Below are positions 1-8,035 of a stretch of DNA of 64,000 nt, piece after piece. The notes beneath the pieces were generated by a model, which saw nothing but the letters and a program-made list of their open reading frames with translations, had not been told where the DNA came from and made no database searches. The position numbers and the translations under genes were made by a program. This DNA is from Streptomyces sp. NRRL B-1347 (GTDB taxonomy: Bacteria; Actinomycetota; Actinomycetes; Streptomycetales; Streptomycetaceae), in NCBI RefSeq assembly GCF_000720325.1, contig NZ_JOJM01000008.1, forward strand, positions 124,001 to 188,000, read 5' to 3'. The first letter of the stretch is position 1. Each line of letters begins with the position of its first letter.

Positions 1-660
1 GGCCAGTGCCTGTGGGTGGACCACACCAGCGACACCCGGCCCGCCGACGACGACAAGAAGGTCCGCGAGTGCGGCGAGCGGGACGCGGACTCGGCGCAGC
101 CCGACGGCGGCGACCGCTACTTCGAGGTCATCCGCAAGATCCTCAACGACGAGGACAACGACTGGTGGAAGACCCCGGGCAGCCGCACCGACAAGGAGAC
201 GAAGAACCGCGACCAGCTCTTCGCCCGGGCCCTCGCGGACGCCCGCTGGGACCTGACGGCCAAGCTGGGCAAGGACATCGACACCTGGAGCTGGGGCCGT
301 CTGCACCGGCTCACGCTGAAGAACCAGACGCTCGGCACCGAAGGGCCCGGCTGGCTCCAGTGGGTGCTCAACCGCGGCCCCTGGAAGCTCGGCGGCGGCG
401 AGGCCACGGTCAACGCCACCGGCTGGAACGCGGCGGGCGGCTACGACGTCATCTGGGTGCCGTCGATGCGGATGGTGGTGAACCTGAAGGACTTCGACAA
501 GTCCCGGTGGATCAACCTCACCGGCGCTTCGGGCCACGCCTACAGCGACCACTACACCGACCAGACGAGCAAGTGGGTCAAGGGCGAGCTGTTGCCGTGG
601 TCGTACTCCAAGAAGGCCGTCGAGGACAGCACGAGCGACACGCTGGTGCTGAAGCCCTGA
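1..660 (+). CDS. Penicillin acylase family protein, C-terminal part (5' end outside window)
   Basis: The reading frame is already open at base 1 and stops with TGA at 658-660, so only about 219 C-terminal residues are present. The visible part resembles the end of the beta subunit of penicillin/acyl-homoserine-lactone acylases (Ntn hydrolases). It has a segment reading VPSMRMVVNLKD, then WINLTGASGHAYSDHYTDQ and a WVKGELLPWSYS tail, the typical closing motifs of this family in streptomycetes. The signal peptide, linker and nucleophilic serine lie upstream and cannot be checked. Family members are usually exported and hydrolyse amide bonds of acylated substrates. The actual substrate is unknown. 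A strong hairpin follows the stop. Confidence 0.8.
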   Translation, partial: GQCLWVDHTSDTRPADDDKKVRECGERDADSAQPDGGDRYFEVIRKILNDEDNDWWKTPGSRTDKETKNRDQLFARALADARWDLTAKLGKDIDTWSWGRLHRLTLKNQTLGTEGPGWLQWVLNRGPWKLGGGEATVNATGWNAAGGYDVIWVPSMRMVVNLKDFDKSRWINLTGASGHAYSDHYTDQTSKWVKGELLPWSYSKKAVEDSTSDTLVLKP

Positions 661-694
661 GCCGGAGCTGACGCCCTCACGGGCGGCTGATGCG

Positions 695-728
695 AAATGG
701 CCCTCCACGCACGCGTGGAGGGCCATTT
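695..728. terminator. Bidirectional rho-independent terminator
   Basis: Perfect 16-bp inverted repeat (695-710 against 713-728). The arms begin AAATGGCCC and end GGGCCATTT, so the stem carries an A run on one side and a T run on the other. It lies between the convergent acylase and cyclo-ligase genes and can serve both. Confidence 0.85.
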
Positions 729-762
729 TCTTTTCGGCCCCTCTCCAGGAGGGGCGCGGGCC

Positions 763-1374
763 TCAGCCGAACCGCCGTACCTCCGAAGGCGTCACGACAG
801 CGCGCACCGGGCGGTCGTGCGCCTCCCCGGGGACGTGCGCGACGACTTCGGCGTCGTACAGGAGCACGACGAGTGCGGGGTCGGCCCCCGCACGCTCCAG
901 GCGCGCGAGGACCCGGTCGTACGAGCCGCCGCCGCGCCCCAGGCGCATGCCGCGGCCGTCCACCGCGAGCCCCGGGAGCAGCACGGCGTCGGCCTCCAGG
1001 ACGGCGTCCGGGCCGATTCGCGGGCCGGAGGGCTCCAACAGCTCCATCTTCCCAGCGTGTTGGACGCGGGCGAGCGAGCCGGGTCCGTCGTAGGCCGCCC
1101 AGTCCAGGTCGTTGTCCGGGAGCAGCACGGGGAGCAGGACGCGGGTCCCGCGCGCGTGGAGGGTGTCGAGGAGCGCGCGGGTGCCCGGTTCGCCGCCCAC
1201 GGAGACGTACGCGGCGACCGTGCGGGCCGTGGCGAGTTCGGGCAGTTCGAGGGCGCGCCCGGCGAGGCGGGCAGCCGCCTCGTGCGCGTCATCTTCCGGC
1301 AACCGCCTTCTTGCCGCGAGGATCTCTCCGCGCAACGTGCGCTTGATTCCCTTGCCTGAGTCGGGGTGATCCAT
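763..1374 (-). CDS. 5-formyltetrahydrofolate cyclo-ligase
   Basis: About 203 residues, the usual size of 5-FCL/MTHFS. The enzyme converts 5-formyl-THF to 5,10-methenyl-THF with ATP in the cytosol. Diagnostic features are the N-terminal KRTLRGEILAARRRL segment, VAAYVSVGGEPGT in the middle, and the ATP-binding glycine loop RLGRGGGSYDR near residue 150. The start is uncertain. The ATG at 1374 follows an AGGAAGG by 15 nt, whereas an in-frame ATG at 1389 has the AGGAAGG directly against it. The gene is divergent from galU with about 95 bp between them. In mycobacteria and corynebacteria the same gene also sits next to galU, moeA/glp and rimJ, so this is a conserved actinobacterial neighbourhood. 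Confidence 0.9.
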   Translation of the reverse strand: MDHPDSGKGIKRTLRGEILAARRRLPEDDAHEAAARLAGRALELPELATARTVAAYVSVGGEPGTRALLDTLHARGTRVLLPVLLPDNDLDWAAYDGPGSLARVQHAGKMELLEPSGPRIGPDAVLEADAVLLPGLAVDGRGMRLGRGGGSYDRVLARLERAGADPALVVLLYDAEVVAHVPGEAHDRPVRAVVTPSEVRRFG

Positions 1375-1469
1375 GACGAAGTCACACATCCTTCCTAATT
1401 GTGCTTACATATGGGCCAATATTCCGGAGCCACAGATTCCTCGCATAGGCACCGGATATGGTGACGCGC

Positions 1470-2372
1470 ATGACTGAGTCTCACCCCAAGATCACCAAGG
1501 CTGTCATCCCCGCAGCTGGTCTTGGCACGCGCTTCCTGCCCGCCACCAAGGCCACGCCCAAGGAGATGCTGCCGGTCGTCGACAAGCCGGCGATCCAGTA
1601 CGTGGTGGAGGAGGCGGTCGCCGCGGGCCTGGACGACGTCCTCATGATCACGGGCCGCAACAAGCGTCCCCTGGAGGACCACTTCGACCGCAACTACGAG
1701 CTGGAGTCCGCCCTGGAGAAGAAGGGCGACGAATCCCGGCTCGCGAAGGTCCAGGAGTCCAGCGACCTGGCCACCATGCACTACGTCCGCCAGGGCGACC
1801 CCAAGGGCCTCGGTCACGCCGTCCTGTGCGCCGCCCCGCACGTGGGCCGCGAGCCCTTCGCGGTGCTCCTGGGCGACGACCTGATCGACCCGCGCGACCC
1901 GCTGCTCGCCCGCATGGTCGAGATCCAGGACCGGTGCGGCGGCAGCGTCATCGCCCTCATGGAGGTCGAGCCGGAGCAGATCCACCTCTACGGCTGCGCC
2001 GCGGTCGAGGCCACCGACGAGAGCGACGTCGTGAAGGTCACCGACCTGGTCGAGAAGCCGGACGTGGCGGACGCCCCCTCGAACTACGCGATCATCGGCC
2101 GGTACGTCCTCGACCCGCACATCTTCGACATACTGCGCACGACCGAGCCGGGCCGCGGGGGCGAGATCCAGCTGACCGACGCGCTCCAGCAGCTCGCGGC
2201 CGACGAAAAGATCGGCGGGCCGGTGCACGGCGTGGTCTTCAAGGGCCGCCGCTATGACACCGGCGACCGCGGCGACTATCTGCGTGCCATTGTCAGACTC
2301 GCGTGCGAACGTGAAGACCTGGGCCCGGACTTCAAGGCCTGGCTCCGCAGTTACGTCAGCGAGGAGATGTAG
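1470..2372 (+). CDS. galU: UTP--glucose-1-phosphate uridylyltransferase
   Basis: 300 residues. Makes UDP-glucose from UTP and glucose-1-phosphate, which feeds cell-wall polymers, glycogen-linked metabolism and the galactose pathway. The N-terminus contains the nucleotide-binding motif KAVIPAAGLGTRFLPATK, then KEMLPVVDKPAIQYVVEEA, both hallmarks of bacterial GalU. EKPDVADAPSNYAIIGRYV and GGEIQLTDA follow in the expected order. ATG 1470 (MTESHPKITK) is preferred over the in-frame ATG at 1458 because the protein then begins like other actinobacterial GalU proteins. The stop is only 3 bp before the TTG start of the moeA-like gene, indicating an operon. Confidence 0.95.
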   Translation: MTESHPKITKAVIPAAGLGTRFLPATKATPKEMLPVVDKPAIQYVVEEAVAAGLDDVLMITGRNKRPLEDHFDRNYELESALEKKGDESRLAKVQESSDLATMHYVRQGDPKGLGHAVLCAAPHVGREPFAVLLGDDLIDPRDPLLARMVEIQDRCGGSVIALMEVEPEQIHLYGCAAVEATDESDVVKVTDLVEKPDVADAPSNYAIIGRYVLDPHIFDILRTTEPGRGGEIQLTDALQQLAADEKIGGPVHGVVFKGRRYDTGDRGDYLRAIVRLACEREDLGPDFKAWLRSYVSEEM

Positions 2373-2375
2373 CAC

Positions 2376-3752
2376 TTGAGCAGCAGCGGCACGACGACGC
2401 ACGACGGCACCGGGGCGCACCGCGGGCAGGACACCGGCCGGGAGCACGTGTGGTCGGTGGACGAGCACCTGGCCGACGTCCTGGCGGCCGTCCGCCCGCT
2501 GGAGCCCATCGAGCTCCAGCTCCTCGACGCCCAGGGCTGCGTCCTGGTCGAGGACGTCACGGTGCCCGTGTCGCTGCCGCCCTTCGACAACAGCTCCATG
2601 GACGGGTACGCGGTCCGGGTGGCCGACGTCGCGGGCGCGAGCGAGGAGTTCCCCGCCGTCCTGACCGTCGTCGGGGACGTCGCCGCCGGGCCGGGCGAGC
2701 CGCCCACCGTCGGCCCCGGCCAGGCCGCCCGCATCATGACCGGTGCCCCGCTGCCGCCCGGTGCCGAGGCCGTCGTGCCCGTGGAGTGGACCGACGGCGG
2801 GCTCGGCGAGGGCCCCGTCTCCGGCATGCGGGCCCACAGCGCGGCCCCCGAGGGCGCCTCGGGCGAGGTCCGCGTCCACCGCCCGGCCGCGGCCGGCGCC
2901 CACGTCCGCGCGCGGGGCAGCGACGTGCGGGCGGGCGACCGCGCCCTGACCGCGGGGACGGTCCTCGGCGCCCCGCAGATCGCCCTGCTCGCCGCGATCG
3001 GCCGGGGCACGGTCACGGTGCGCCCGCGCCCGCGCGTGGTTGTCCTGTCCACCGGCAGCGAACTGGTCCAGCCCGGCGAGGAACTGGCCGACGGTCAGAT
3101 CTACGACTCCAACAGCTTCTCCCTCACGGCCGCCGCCCGCGAGGCCGGGGCGATCGCCTACCGGGTGGGCGCCGTCGCCGACGACGCGGAGACGCTGCGC
3201 TCCACCATCGAGGACCAGCTCATCCGCGCCGACCTGGTGGTGACCACCGGCGGCGTCAGCGTCGGCGCGTACGACGTCGTCAAGGAAGCCCTGTCCGCCA
3301 TCGGCGACCCGGACGACGAGGAGGGCCTCGGAGCGGGCGGGGGCGTGGAGTTCCGCAAGCTCGCCATGCAGCCCGGCAAGCCGCAGGGCTTCGGCTCGAT
3401 CGGCCCCGACCACACCCCGCTCCTAGCACTGCCGGGCAACCCCGTGTCGTCGTACGTCTCCTTCGAGGTCTTCGTACGGCCCGTCGTGCGCGCCCTGATG
3501 GGCCTGCCCGACGTGCACAGGACCACCGTCCGGGCCCGGCTGAGCACCGCGGAGACGCTCACGTCGCCGTCCGGGAAGCGCCAGTTCCTGCGCGGCCGCC
3601 ACGACGCGGCCGCGGGCACGGTGGCGCCCGTCGGCGGCAGCGGGTCGCATCTCGTCGCCGCCCTCGCGCAGGCGGACGCGCTGATCGTCGTCCCCGAGGC
3701 CACGACGTCGGTCGAGCCGGGCGCCGAGGTCGACGTGGTGCTCCTCGGCTGA
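2376..3752 (+). CDS. moeA: Molybdopterin molybdenumtransferase MoeA / gephyrin-like protein (Glp-type locus)
   Basis: 458 residues with the MoeA/gephyrin E-domain. [13 protein letters not shown] near residue 70, an [19 protein letters not shown] segment, [25 protein letters not shown] (MoCF fold) and [10 protein letters not shown] all appear in order, and the C-terminal beta-barrel domain IV is present. The TTG start at 2376 is 9 nt after GAGGAG (2361-2366). By family it inserts molybdate into adenylylated molybdopterin, and the following moaC and mog genes fit this. The position galU-moeA-rimJ-sepX, however, is the locus where corynebacteria encode Glp, a MoeA-like protein that binds FtsZ and a membrane receptor (Glpr, the SepX homologue). 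The gene may therefore be Glp, MoeA, or both. Catalytic capacity cannot be settled by reading alone. Confidence 0.88.
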   Translation: MSSSGTTTHDGTGAHRGQDTGREHVWSVDEHLADVLAAVRPLEPIELQLLDAQGCVLVEDVTVPVSLPPFDNSSMDGYAVRVADVAGASEEFPAVLTVVGDVAAGPGEPPTVGPGQAARIMTGAPLPPGAEAVVPVEWTDGGLGEGPVSGMRAHSAAPEGASGEVRVHRPAAAGAHVRARGSDVRAGDRALTAGTVLGAPQIALLAAIGRGTVTVRPRPRVVVLSTGSELVQPGEELADGQIYDSNSFSLTAAAREAGAIAYRVGAVADDAETLRSTIEDQLIRADLVVTTGGVSVGAYDVVKEALSAIGDPDDEEGLGAGGGVEFRKLAMQPGKPQGFGSIGPDHTPLLALPGNPVSSYVSFEVFVRPVVRALMGLPDVHRTTVRARLSTAETLTSPSGKRQFLRGRHDAAAGTVAPVGGSGSHLVAALAQADALIVVPEATTSVEPGAEVDVVLLG

Positions 3753-3755
3753 CCC

Positions 3756-3777
3756 CGGCCCGGCGGGGAGCGGGCCG
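3756..3777 (+). terminator. Possible intra-operon hairpin after moeA
   Basis: 7-bp GC-rich inverted repeat (CGGCCCG/CGGGCCG) with an 8-nt loop, directly after the moeA stop and before moaC. No T run follows, so it may attenuate or stabilise the transcript rather than terminate it. Confidence 0.3.
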
Positions 3778-3879
3778 TCGGCTCGGGTGGGGCGGTCACG
3801 CGCCACGGGCGGGCGGTACGGTGTCGCGCACAGCAGGCCGCGCGCCCGCGCGGGGTCCGGACCAGGAGCGCCACAGCAC

Positions 3880-4371
3880 ATGAGCAGCCAGCAGGGACTG
3901 ACGCACATCGACGAAGCGGGCGCCGCCCGCATGGTCGACGTATCGGAGAAGGACGTGACCGCGCGCACCGCGCGGGCGAGCGGGCGCGTCCTGGTCGCGC
4001 CACGCGTGATCGAGCTGCTGCGCGGCGAGGGCGTCCCGAAGGGCGACGCCCTGGCGACGGCCCGGATCGCGGGCATCATGGGTGCCAAGCGCACGCCCGA
4101 CCTGATCCCGCTGTGCCACCCGCTGGCCGTCTCCGGGGTGAAGCTCGACCTGTCCGTCGCGGACGACGCCGTGGAGATCACCGCCACCGTGAAGACGACC
4201 GACCGCACGGGCGTGGAGATGGAGGCACTCACGGCAGTGAGCGTCGCCGCGCTCACGGTCGTCGACATGGTGAAGGCCGTCGACAAGGGGGCCGTCATCA
4301 CGGACGTACGGGTGGAGGAGAAGACCGGCGGCAAGTCCGGCACCTGGAACCGCGAGGGAGCGGACGCGTGA
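3880..4371 (+). CDS. moaC: Cyclic pyranopterin monophosphate synthase
   Basis: 163 residues. MoaC acts with the radical-SAM enzyme MoaA to turn GTP into cyclic pyranopterin monophosphate, the first stage of molybdenum cofactor synthesis. No moaA is seen in this window. Signatures are [18 protein letters not shown] at the N-terminus, [19 protein letters not shown] in the middle, [33 protein letters not shown], and the closing [17 protein letters not shown] 3880 is chosen because AGGAG (3864-3868) is well placed and the upstream in-frame extension has no family similarity. The stop overlaps the GTG of the next gene by 4 bp (GTGA), so translation of the two is coupled. Confidence 0.95.
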   Translation: MSSQQGLTHIDEAGAARMVDVSEKDVTARTARASGRVLVAPRVIELLRGEGVPKGDALATARIAGIMGAKRTPDLIPLCHPLAVSGVKLDLSVADDAVEITATVKTTDRTGVEMEALTAVSVAALTVVDMVKAVDKGAVITDVRVEEKTGGKSGTWNREGADA

Positions 4372-4916
4372 GCGCCTCCACCGGCGCCCCGGGCTCCACC
4401 GGGGTCCCGGGCTCCCCGGCCCCGTACCGCGCCCTCGTCATCACCGCGTCCAACCGCGCCGCCGCCGGTGTCTACGCCGACAAGGGCGGCCCGATACTCG
4501 CCGAAGGGCTCGCCGCGCTCGGCTTCGCCGTCGAAGGGCCCCAGGTCGTGCCCGACGGCGACCCCGTGGCGCGGGCCCTGCGCGCCGGGGTGGACGCCGC
4601 GTACGACGTCATCCTCACCACCGGCGGCACCGGCGTCTCGCCCACCGACCGCACGCCCGAGGCGACCCGTGGCGTCCTCGACCACGAGGTGCCGGGCATC
4701 CCGGAGGCGATCCGCGCGTACGGCCGCGAGAAGGTGCCCACGGCCGCCCTCTCCCGGGGCCTCGCGGGGGTCGCGGGCCGCACCCTGATCGTGAACCTGC
4801 CGGGCTCCAGCGGCGGCGTGCGCGACGGCCTGGAGGTCCTGGGGCCGCTCCTCAGGCACGCCGTCGACCAGCTGCGCGGCGGCGACCATCCGAGAACCGA
4901 CGGGGGTGCGAGCTGA
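4368..4916 (+). CDS. mog: Molybdopterin adenylyltransferase-like protein (MogA/MoaB family)
   Basis: 182 residues. Adenylylates molybdopterin before molybdate insertion by MoeA. The MoCF-domain signatures are clear: [43 protein letters not shown] and [21 protein letters not shown]. The start is the GTG at 4368 overlapping the moaC stop. About 18 residues rich in Gly, Ser, Pro and Thr precede the conserved fold. The stop overlaps the probable CTG start of the acetyltransferase gene. MogA and MoaB are close paralogues and cannot be separated here. Confidence 0.9.
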   Translation: MSASTGAPGSTGVPGSPAPYRALVITASNRAAAGVYADKGGPILAEGLAALGFAVEGPQVVPDGDPVARALRAGVDAAYDVILTTGGTGVSPTDRTPEATRGVLDHEVPGIPEAIRAYGREKVPTAALSRGLAGVAGRTLIVNLPGSSGGVRDGLEVLGPLLRHAVDQLRGGDHPRTDGGAS

Positions 4917-5536
4917 ACAGCCCCAGCTGGCCCGCCGAGCTGACGGACGGTGACGTCACCCTCCGCCCCATAAGGCTGCGCGACCAGCGCGCCTGGCGCG
5001 AGGTCAACCGGCGCAACCGCGACTGGCTGCGCCCGTGGGAGGCCACGATCCCGCCGCCCACGCCCGGCGGCCCGGTCGCGCACCGGCCCACGTACCGCCA
5101 GATGGTCCGGCACCTGCGGGCGGAGGCCAACGCGGGCCGGATGCTGCCGTTCGTCATCGAGTACCAGGGGCGGCTCGTCGGGCAGTTGACGGTCGCCGGG
5201 ATCACCTGGGGTTCGATGTGCTCCGGGCACGTCGGGTACTGGGTGGACGAGTCCGTGGCGGGGCGCGGAGTGATGCCGACGGCCGTGGCACTCGTCGTCG
5301 ACCACTGCTTCCGGACGGTCGGGCTGCACCGCGTCGAGGTCTGCATTCGGCCGGAGAACGCGCCGAGCCGCCGGGTCGTGGAGAAACTCGGATTCCGCGA
5401 GGAGGGACTTCGTCCACGATATCTTCACATCGACGGGGCCTGGCGCGACCACCTCGTGTTCGCGCTCACCGTGGAGGAGGTCCCGGAGGGCCTGCTGCAC
5501 CGCTGGCACCGGGCCCGACCCCGGCACACCGCGTAG
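4913..5536 (+). CDS. RimJ-like GNAT N-acetyltransferase
   Basis: About 207 residues of the RimJ/RimL type, which acetylate protein N-termini or small amines with acetyl-CoA. Visible are LTDGDVTLRPIRLRDQRAWREVNRRNRDWLRPWEA at the N-terminus, the acetyl-CoA-binding stretch around YWVDESVAGRGVMPTAVAL near residue 115, and VEVCIRPENAPSRRVVEKLGFREEG (motif B). No ATG or GTG lies at the N-terminal edge of the conserved domain. A CTG at 4913, in a CTGA overlap with the mog stop, is the best start by position, and the first in-frame ATG (5102) would cut away part of the domain. A rimJ homologue next to moeA/glp is conserved in mycobacteria and corynebacteria. Confidence 0.82.
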   Translation: MNSPSWPAELTDGDVTLRPIRLRDQRAWREVNRRNRDWLRPWEATIPPPTPGGPVAHRPTYRQMVRHLRAEANAGRMLPFVIEYQGRLVGQLTVAGITWGSMCSGHVGYWVDESVAGRGVMPTAVALVVDHCFRTVGLHRVEVCIRPENAPSRRVVEKLGFREEGLRPRYLHIDGAWRDHLVFALTVEEVPEGLLHRWHRARPRHTA

Positions 5537-5841
5537 CGGACCGTGTGCGCGACGCAGGGGTGACGGGGCGTCCGGTGCGGGCGCGAGGGCGCCCACCAGG
5601 TCGCTTTGGCGCGCGAGCGGCGCGAGTTGGCGCGCCCCGGCCGCCGACCGGCGGGGATGCTGTCTCTCTCATAAATGAAATACCTGTTCGAAAATGATCG
5701 GTGAGTGACCGTTAATTTCCTTGTGGGATCAGGCTGTTGATCGCACCAGTCGCAAAAAAAGTTTGAGATATCAGCCGGATCGTGCGACACACCGGCCCAA
5801 TTGGCGGATGGCCTCGACAAAACCCCTCTACCGTGTGAGGC
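5537..5841. other. Intergenic region upstream of sepX with AT-rich core
   Basis: 305 bp without a convincing gene. Bases about 5660-5770 are strikingly AT-rich for this genome, with runs such as CATAAATGAAATACC and CGCAAAAAAAG, flanked by normal GC-rich DNA. A GACAC pentamer lies at 5786-5790. The layout suggests a regulated promoter region for sepX, but no canonical -35/-10 pair with 16-18 bp spacing is clear. Confidence 0.45.
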
Positions 5842-7152
5842 GTGAGCAGCAGCGGCCTCTTCTACGCAGTCATCGTCGGGGCCTGGGCCGCCTACTTGGT
5901 GCCGATGTGGCTCCGTAGGCAGGACGAGCTCAATGAAGCCCGTCCGACGGAACGCTTCAGCACCGCCATCCGGCTGCTGTCCGGACGGGCGGGCATGGAG
6001 CGCCGATACGCCAAGGACCTGCGCGCGCGCACGTCCGACTCGTCCGACGAGGAGGAGTCGCGCGCCGAACCGGACGCAGCCACCGACTCGGTGGACGTCC
6101 GGGCCTTCGCCATGCTCCCGGACGAGGACGTGGCGACCGAACCCCGCGGCCGGGCGACGGGTCGGCAGCGACCCCGGTCCCAGGCGGGCGTGGACACGGA
6201 GCCGCACGGCCGGGAGCCGTCCGCGCAGGAAGCGGCGGACCGGCGCGAGCGCCGGGGCCAGGGCCGTCCGGCCCCCGACCGCCAGCAGGTCCACCGGCAC
6301 CCCCGGGGCGCGGCAGCCGAGCGGCAGGCCGCGCGCGGCGCCGCCGAGGCCGCCGCGCGGGCCCGGCGCTCCAAGGTCCTGGCGCGCCGCCGCCGCACCA
6401 CCGTGATGCTGTTCTTCGCCTTCACGCTCGGGGCGGTCGCCGCCGCGGTCGGCGGTGTCGCGCTCCTGTGGGTGCCCGGGGTGCCAGCCGCGCTGCTGAG
6501 CGCGTACATCGTCTATCTGCGCCGCCAGGAGCGGCGGCGCTTCACGTACACGATGGACCGGCGCCGGGCCGAGGCCGCCGCGCGGCAGCTGCGCGCGCGG
6601 CAGCCGCGCAGGGCCGAGCAGAGCGCCGAGCCCGTCGCGGAGGAGCCCGTCCCGGAAGCCGACCCCGGTCTGTCCGCGCTCGCCGCCGACCGGCGCGCGC
6701 TCGTCGAGCAGACCGACCACGCCGAGTGGGTCGACCAGCAGCGCGAGCGGCGGCACGGCCCCGGCCGCGGCGACAGCTGGGACCCGGTCCCGGTGCCCCT
6801 GCCGACGTACGTGACGGCCCCGGTCGCCCCGCGCGCCACCGGCAGCGTCGACCTGGGCGCGCCCGACACCTGGAGCTCGGCCCGGTCGAGCACGGCGGAA
6901 CCGGCCGCGGACGGCACGGCGGACCGCGCCGAGCGCGACCGGACCGAGCGCGACCGGACCGAGCGGGAGCACGCCGAGCACGAGCACCCGGCGCGGGAGG
7001 AGCGGACCGAGGCCGTCGCGGACGACGCCCGCAGCGACGCCCGCCGGGCCGCGTCCGCCCGCCGCTCGCGCGAGCGCGGCCGCACCCCGCTGTTCGACCA
7101 GTACGACGACGCCGCGTCCGCCGACGGCCGCCCGCGCGCCGCGAACGAGTGA
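5842..7152 (+). CDS. sepX: SepX, divisome-associated membrane protein (Glpr homologue)
   Basis: 436 residues. The protein opens with MSSSGLFYAVIVGAWAAYLVPMWLRR, a first membrane span at about residues 5-23. A long charged cytoplasmic stretch follows. A second hydrophobic block at about residues 187-228 contains one or two spans (VMLFFAFTLGAVAAAVGGVALLW, then VPAALLSAYIVYL). The C-terminal half is a polar, Arg/Glu-rich and probably disordered tail with ERDRTE-type repeats around residues 355-395. This architecture and the position after galU-moeA-rimJ identify SepX, which published S. venezuelae work links to cross-wall formation and sporulation septation. The corynebacterial homologue Glpr binds the MoeA-like protein Glp. 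The start is GTG 5842 with GTGAGG just upstream. Confidence 0.85.
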   Translation: MSSSGLFYAVIVGAWAAYLVPMWLRRQDELNEARPTERFSTAIRLLSGRAGMERRYAKDLRARTSDSSDEEESRAEPDAATDSVDVRAFAMLPDEDVATEPRGRATGRQRPRSQAGVDTEPHGREPSAQEAADRRERRGQGRPAPDRQQVHRHPRGAAAERQAARGAAEAAARARRSKVLARRRRTTVMLFFAFTLGAVAAAVGGVALLWVPGVPAALLSAYIVYLRRQERRRFTYTMDRRRAEAAARQLRARQPRRAEQSAEPVAEEPVPEADPGLSALAADRRALVEQTDHAEWVDQQRERRHGPGRGDSWDPVPVPLPTYVTAPVAPRATGSVDLGAPDTWSSARSSTAEPAADGTADRAERDRTERDRTEREHAEHEHPAREERTEAVADDARSDARRAASARRSRERGRTPLFDQYDDAASADGRPRAANE

Positions 7153-7266
7153 CCCGCGGCACACCCCGTGACCGCATCGCGCCACCGCGGGGTCCCGCTT
7201 GCTGACCAGCGGGGGAACGGATTTCCAAGCACCCCGTCGGGGGTGCTAGAGTTTCACTCGTTGCAA

Positions 7267-7340
7267 GGGCCTGTGGCGCAGTCCGGTAGCGCACCTCGTT
7301 CGCATCGAGGGGGCCAGGGGTTCAAATCCCCTCAGGTCCA
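7267..7340 (+). tRNA. tRNA-Ala (anticodon CGC)
   Basis: 74 bases fold as a full cloverleaf. The 7-bp acceptor GGGCCTG pairs with CAGGTCC (one G-U), and the D arm is GCGC/GCGC. The anticodon stem is CCTCG/CGAGG with loop TTCGCAT, so the anticodon is CGC (reads GCG, alanine). The T arm is AGGGG/CCCCT with loop TTCAAAT. The discriminator is A and the 3' CCA is not encoded. A strong hairpin follows at 7381. Its 3' end borders the decayed island. Confidence 0.95.
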
Positions 7341-7346
7341 CTGCAC
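7338..7346 (+). repeat. Direct repeat CCACTGCAC, left copy (possible attL)
   Basis: Overlaps the last three bases of tRNA-Ala. An identical copy is at 12746-12754. Confidence 0.4.
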
Positions 7347-7380
7347 GGCCGTTCTTGAGTTAGCTCAAGATCGGTTGACG

Positions 7381-7414
7381 AGATCCCGGCGATCATCATG
7401 ATCGCGCGGGATCT
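7381..7414 (+). terminator. Hairpin downstream of tRNA-Ala
   Basis: Outer arms AGATCCCG (7381-7388) and CGGGATCT (7407-7414) continue inward as GCGATCA/TGATCGC around a 3-nt loop, with one bulged G. The T-containing TCGTCGTTT follows. A likely tRNA terminator, although the element boundary may separate it from the original one at 12758. Confidence 0.65.
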
Positions 7415-7585
7415 TCGTCGTTTCCGGGGTCTGTTCGAGGCTGTTCGGGGTGAGCGATGACGGTGATCCGCAGCCGTGGACGCGTTGACCCGCGGCTGTG
7501 TGGTGTTGTGAGCATCACGGCCAGCCCTGGGTGTCCGGGGCTGGCCGCGATCGCGGTGTGTGATTGTTTGTCCGGTTTCGGTGGC

Positions 7586-7895
7586 TTAGCCCCTGGACGG
7601 GGGCGGTCGTCCGCTCTCCTCTGACAGGCCGATCAGCGGCAGGATTGGTGCTGGGGTGGCCGCTCCGTAGTCCGCGTCCGTGAGTTCGGTGACGCCGCTG
7701 CGGCGGTAGAGCCACGTCTCAAGGATGTCGAGGTTGCCTGCCGTGGCCGTGATGGCGACCAGGAGCGTCTGGGCGACCTGGCCCGGAGCAGGGCGGTGCT
7801 TGGGCTCTCCGTGTCGATCTCGACGCTCTTGAAGCGACCGTTGATGCCCTCGTTGTGGGACCGGATGGGCTTGTATGTCGTGATCCAGGCATCGG
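7586..7895 (-). pseudogene. Transposase-like remnant, C-terminal part with frameshift
   Basis: On the minus strand the frame DAWITTYKPIRSHNEGINGRFKS begins near 7895 with no start. After a single-base frameshift at about 7800-7812 it continues as PKHRPAPGQVAQTLLVAI, then NLDILETWLYRR, to a TAA at 7586-7588. Only by joining two frames is the protein continuous. It resembles the C-terminus of transposase-like proteins common in Streptomyces islands. The N-terminal catalytic part is missing. I cannot name the IS family. Confidence 0.6.
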
Positions 7896-8035
7896 TGTGT
7901 GAACGACGGCGATTTTGGGTTGGTGACGCTCGGTGGTGAATTGGAGAGTCAGGACCGGGTCGCGGTGGGGGTGAGGCGGATAGTGTGCGGCTGGTGCGGG
8001 GCCCGGGGGCCTTGACCCGGAACCTTGGACACGGG

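Noticed and set aside
1395..3413. 672-codon open frame on the minus strand over galU and moeA
   Set aside because: Antisense frame created by GC-biased third positions. Its translation is low-complexity (Arg, Ala, Gly, Asp), while galU and moeA match families on the plus strand.
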